This document shows positions 7,176-8,584 of a stretch of DNA of 8,584 nt, piece after piece. The notes below the pieces were generated by a model. The model ran no database searches. It saw only the letters and a program-made list of their open reading frames with translations, and was not told where the DNA came from. Origin of the DNA: an uncultured Clostridium sp. (lineage in GTDB: Bacteria; Bacillota; Clostridia; Lachnospirales; Lachnospiraceae); assembly GCA_958349075.1 (NCBI GenBank), contig CATWBR010000178.1, positions 1-8,584 of the forward strand, in the 5' to 3' direction. Every line of letters starts with the position of its first letter. Positions within the stretch are counted from its first letter, which is position 1. Both the position numbers and the translations under genes were made by a program.

Positions 7176-8453
7176 ATGGACAAACAGATATCACTGCCAT
7201 ATGGAAACGGGTATATCACGGCTGAAATTCCGGCAGGGGGAATGGGAACTTTGATAGAATCGCGTCTGTCCACTTTTGTGCCGGGAGAACCAGAGGAGGA
7301 GATTGTAAAATCTGCATTGCAGCGTCCCTATGATGCTCCGGAACTGGAGGTTTTGGCACAGGGAGCCGAAACTGTGGTTATAATTACATCGGATCATACA
7401 CGCCCAATGCCCAGCAGAATCACAATGCCGCTTCTGCTTCAGGCAGTCCGCCGCGGCAGCCCGGCAGCCCGGATTACAATTCTTATCGCGACCGGGTGCC
7501 ACAGGGCTACGACACGTGAGGAGATAGTGGAACGCTTTGGAGATGAAATTGCTGAGAGGGAGACCATCCTGGTGCACGACTGCGACAAGGGACCGTTTAC
7601 CTGCGTGGGCATCGGCCCGGGCGGTAACCGGATTGAGTTAAACAGCCTTGCCTGTGACGCCGATCTGCTGATTGCGGAGGGATTTATCGAACCTCATTTC
7701 TTTGCCGGGTTTTCCGGCGGACGTAAGAGCATTCTGCCGGGAATTGCATCGCGCAGCTCCATCATGTACAACCACTGTGCGGCCAATATTGAAAGTCCGT
7801 ATTCTGTCATGGGAAGTCTTTCGCACAACCCTATTCATAAGGATATGATGTTTGCAGCCAGGGCGTCGAACATTCGCTTTATCCTGAATGTAGTACTCAA
7901 TTCTAAAAAAGAGATAATTGGCGCCGTAGCCGGTGACATCTCATCGGCTCACGACGCAGGCGTAATGTTTTTGTCAAAACTGTGCTGCAGCCGGACCGGG
8001 CGGTCGGACATCGTCATTACAACCAATGGAGGTTATCCGCTTGATCAGAACATCTATCAGTGTGTAAAAGGAATGACTGCCGCCTCCGCCGTCTGCAGGG
8101 AGGGGGGCGTGATCATCATAGCGGCCCGCTGTAACGACGGCCATGGCGGCAGCGCCTTTTTCAATACATTTGCTAGGGAGCCGGATACAGGAAAAATACT
8201 GGGGGAAATTCTGGCCAGAGAAGCGGATGAAACCGTCCCGGATCAGTGGCAGTCCCAGATTTTCTGCCGGATTTTACTTAAGAACCGGGTGATCATGGTG
8301 AGCAGCGCTCCGAGAGAAATGGTGGAGTCCCTGCATTTGATTTATTCTCCTTCTGTGGAGGAGGCCGTGCGAATGGCAAAGGGGATACTGGATATGGACC
8401 ATCCGTCTGTAACGGTGATGCCGGATGGAGTGGCAGTGATCCCTCTGGTTTAG
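7176..8453 (+). CDS. LarA-family nickel-dependent 2-hydroxyacid racemase/epimerase (lactate racemase-like)
   Basis: Cytoplasmic enzyme predicted to invert C2 of a 2-hydroxy acid by hydride transfer to a nickel-pincer nucleotide cofactor. It has 425 residues, matching LarA. Visible family motifs: TSDHTRPMPS (71-80), ATGCHR (105-110), EPHFFAGFSGGRKSILPG (172-189), NHCAAN (199-204), and PLDQNIYQCVKG (288-299). By my count the key residues are D73, R76, H109, H174, K184 (cofactor-linking lysine), H200 (nickel ligand), Y294, Q295 and K298. From H174 onward these coincide with the numbering I recall for Lactiplantibacillus plantarum LarA. All expected catalytic residues therefore appear present. 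The start ATG has AAGGGAG at 7164-7170, and the gene lies 13 nt after glycerate kinase. LarA homologues act on several 2-hydroxy acids. The context favours glycerate over lactate, so the symbol larA is withheld. The cofactor genes larB, larC and larE are not in the window. Confidence 0.9.
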   Translation: MDKQISLPYGNGYITAEIPAGGMGTLIESRLSTFVPGEPEEEIVKSALQRPYDAPELEVLAQGAETVVIITSDHTRPMPSRITMPLLLQAVRRGSPAARITILIATGCHRATTREEIVERFGDEIAERETILVHDCDKGPFTCVGIGPGGNRIELNSLACDADLLIAEGFIEPHFFAGFSGGRKSILPGIASRSSIMYNHCAANIESPYSVMGSLSHNPIHKDMMFAARASNIRFILNVVLNSKKEIIGAVAGDISSAHDAGVMFLSKLCCSRTGRSDIVITTNGGYPLDQNIYQCVKGMTAASAVCREGGVIIIAARCNDGHGGSAFFNTFAREPDTGKILGEILAREADETVPDQWQSQIFCRILLKNRVIMVSSAPREMVESLHLIYSPSVEEAVRMAKGILDMDHPSVTVMPDGVAVIPLV

Positions 8454-8484
8454 TTGAACAGATGAGGACGCTGCCGGCAGGCCA

Positions 8485-8507
8485 GGGGCCGGGGTGGTGA
8501 GGGGGGG
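8485..8507 (+). other. Putative G-quadruplex-forming tract
   Basis: G runs at 8485-8488, 8491-8494 and 8501-8507 are separated by CC and TGGTGA. Splitting the seven-G run as three-one-three gives four G3 tracts with loops of 1-7 bases, which fits the standard quadruplex pattern. It is on the coding strand, so the transcript would carry it 31 nt after the larA-like stop. Folding is not shown. Confidence 0.4.
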
Positions 8508-8558
8508 ATGAGTCTTCAGTCCCGGGGATAGGTTGTCGTGAGGGGGGAATCCGGCAGA

Positions 8559-8584
8559 ATGAATTACTACGGGGACCGTTTGCA
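8559..8584 (+). CDS. Possible start of a further gene, 3'-truncated by the window edge
   Basis: ATG at 8559 opens M-N-Y-Y-G-D-R-L and runs off the end of the window. A purine-rich AGGGGGGAA (8541-8549) lies upstream as a possible ribosome binding site, somewhat far at about 10 nt. An in-frame stop TAG at 8529-8531 bounds the frame, and GTG at 8538 is an alternative start. Eight codons are too few to recognise a family. They do not resemble the N-termini I know for LarB, LarC or LarE. Confidence 0.3.

Larger units (their letters stand above)
8454..8584 (+). other. G-rich region after the last complete gene
   Basis: These 131 nt follow the larA-like stop. They contain a 10-base palindrome CTGCCGGCAG (8471-8480), a weak CCGGC/GCCGG inverted repeat (8474-8478 with 8488-8492), long G runs, and two copies of GTGAGGGGGG (8497 and 8538). 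No U-tract terminator and no convincing promoter is visible. Whether the operon continues into the next gene cannot be decided from this sequence. Confidence 0.6.

Noticed and set aside
8471..8492. GC-rich inverted repeat as an intrinsic terminator
   Set aside because: The stem is only 5 bp with a 9-base loop, or a loopless 10-base palindrome, and it is followed by G runs rather than a T tract.
8508..8531. Seven-codon frame M-S-L-Q-S-R-G as a leader peptide
   Set aside because: The G run touches the ATG with no spacer, the peptide has no codon bias suggesting attenuation, and the length is expected by chance.
1..8584. Mobile elements, CRISPR arrays, tRNAs, riboswitches or defence genes
   Set aside because: I saw no transposase, terminal inverted repeats, regularly spaced repeats, tRNA-like folds or long untranslated leaders. 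The genes are metabolic and nearly gapless.

Overview
The window reads as one rightward operon from an anaerobic Firmicute, most likely a Lachnospiraceae/Clostridia member. The evidence for this is the lipoprotein N-terminus (short Lys start, LAAC lipobox, long Ser/Glu/Thr-rich tether), strong purine-rich ribosome binding sites, roughly balanced GC by eye, and a Liv-type importer with a separate lipoprotein receptor. The taxonomic call is inference. No rRNA, tRNA, mobile element or CRISPR array is visible.

Layout, all on the + strand: positions 1-830 hold the 3' part of a LivH-type permease gene that begins upstream of the window. They are followed by livM (864-1847), livG (1844-2590) and livF (2577-3281), the last two starting inside the preceding gene. 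Next come a secernin-like peptidase family C69 Ntn-hydrolase (3304-4629), a Liv-type substrate-binding lipoprotein (4659-5999), a type-1 glycerate kinase (6020-7162, GTG start) and a LarA-family nickel-pincer 2-hydroxyacid racemase (7176-8453). Gaps between genes are 13-33 nt or negative, so the eight genes are probably co-transcribed. The promoter lies upstream of the window. The last 131 nt (8454-8584) are G-rich, hold a possible G-quadruplex and perhaps the first codons of another gene.

How the genes may work together: the five Liv components form a complete HAAT-type importer. The two terminal enzymes suggest that its cargo yields a 2-hydroxy acid, with glycerate the best candidate. LarA enzymes invert C2 of 2-hydroxy acids, and glycerate kinases of this family act on D-glycerate. 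L-glycerate to D-glycerate to phosphoglycerate is therefore a chemically consistent route into lower glycolysis. The cytoplasmic C69 amidohydrolase between importer and receptor suggests that the imported compound may be an amide or peptide-like conjugate cleaved inside the cell. The family assignments are well supported by motifs; the pathway and cargo are inference. The Lar cofactor genes (larB, larC, larE) are not in the window.
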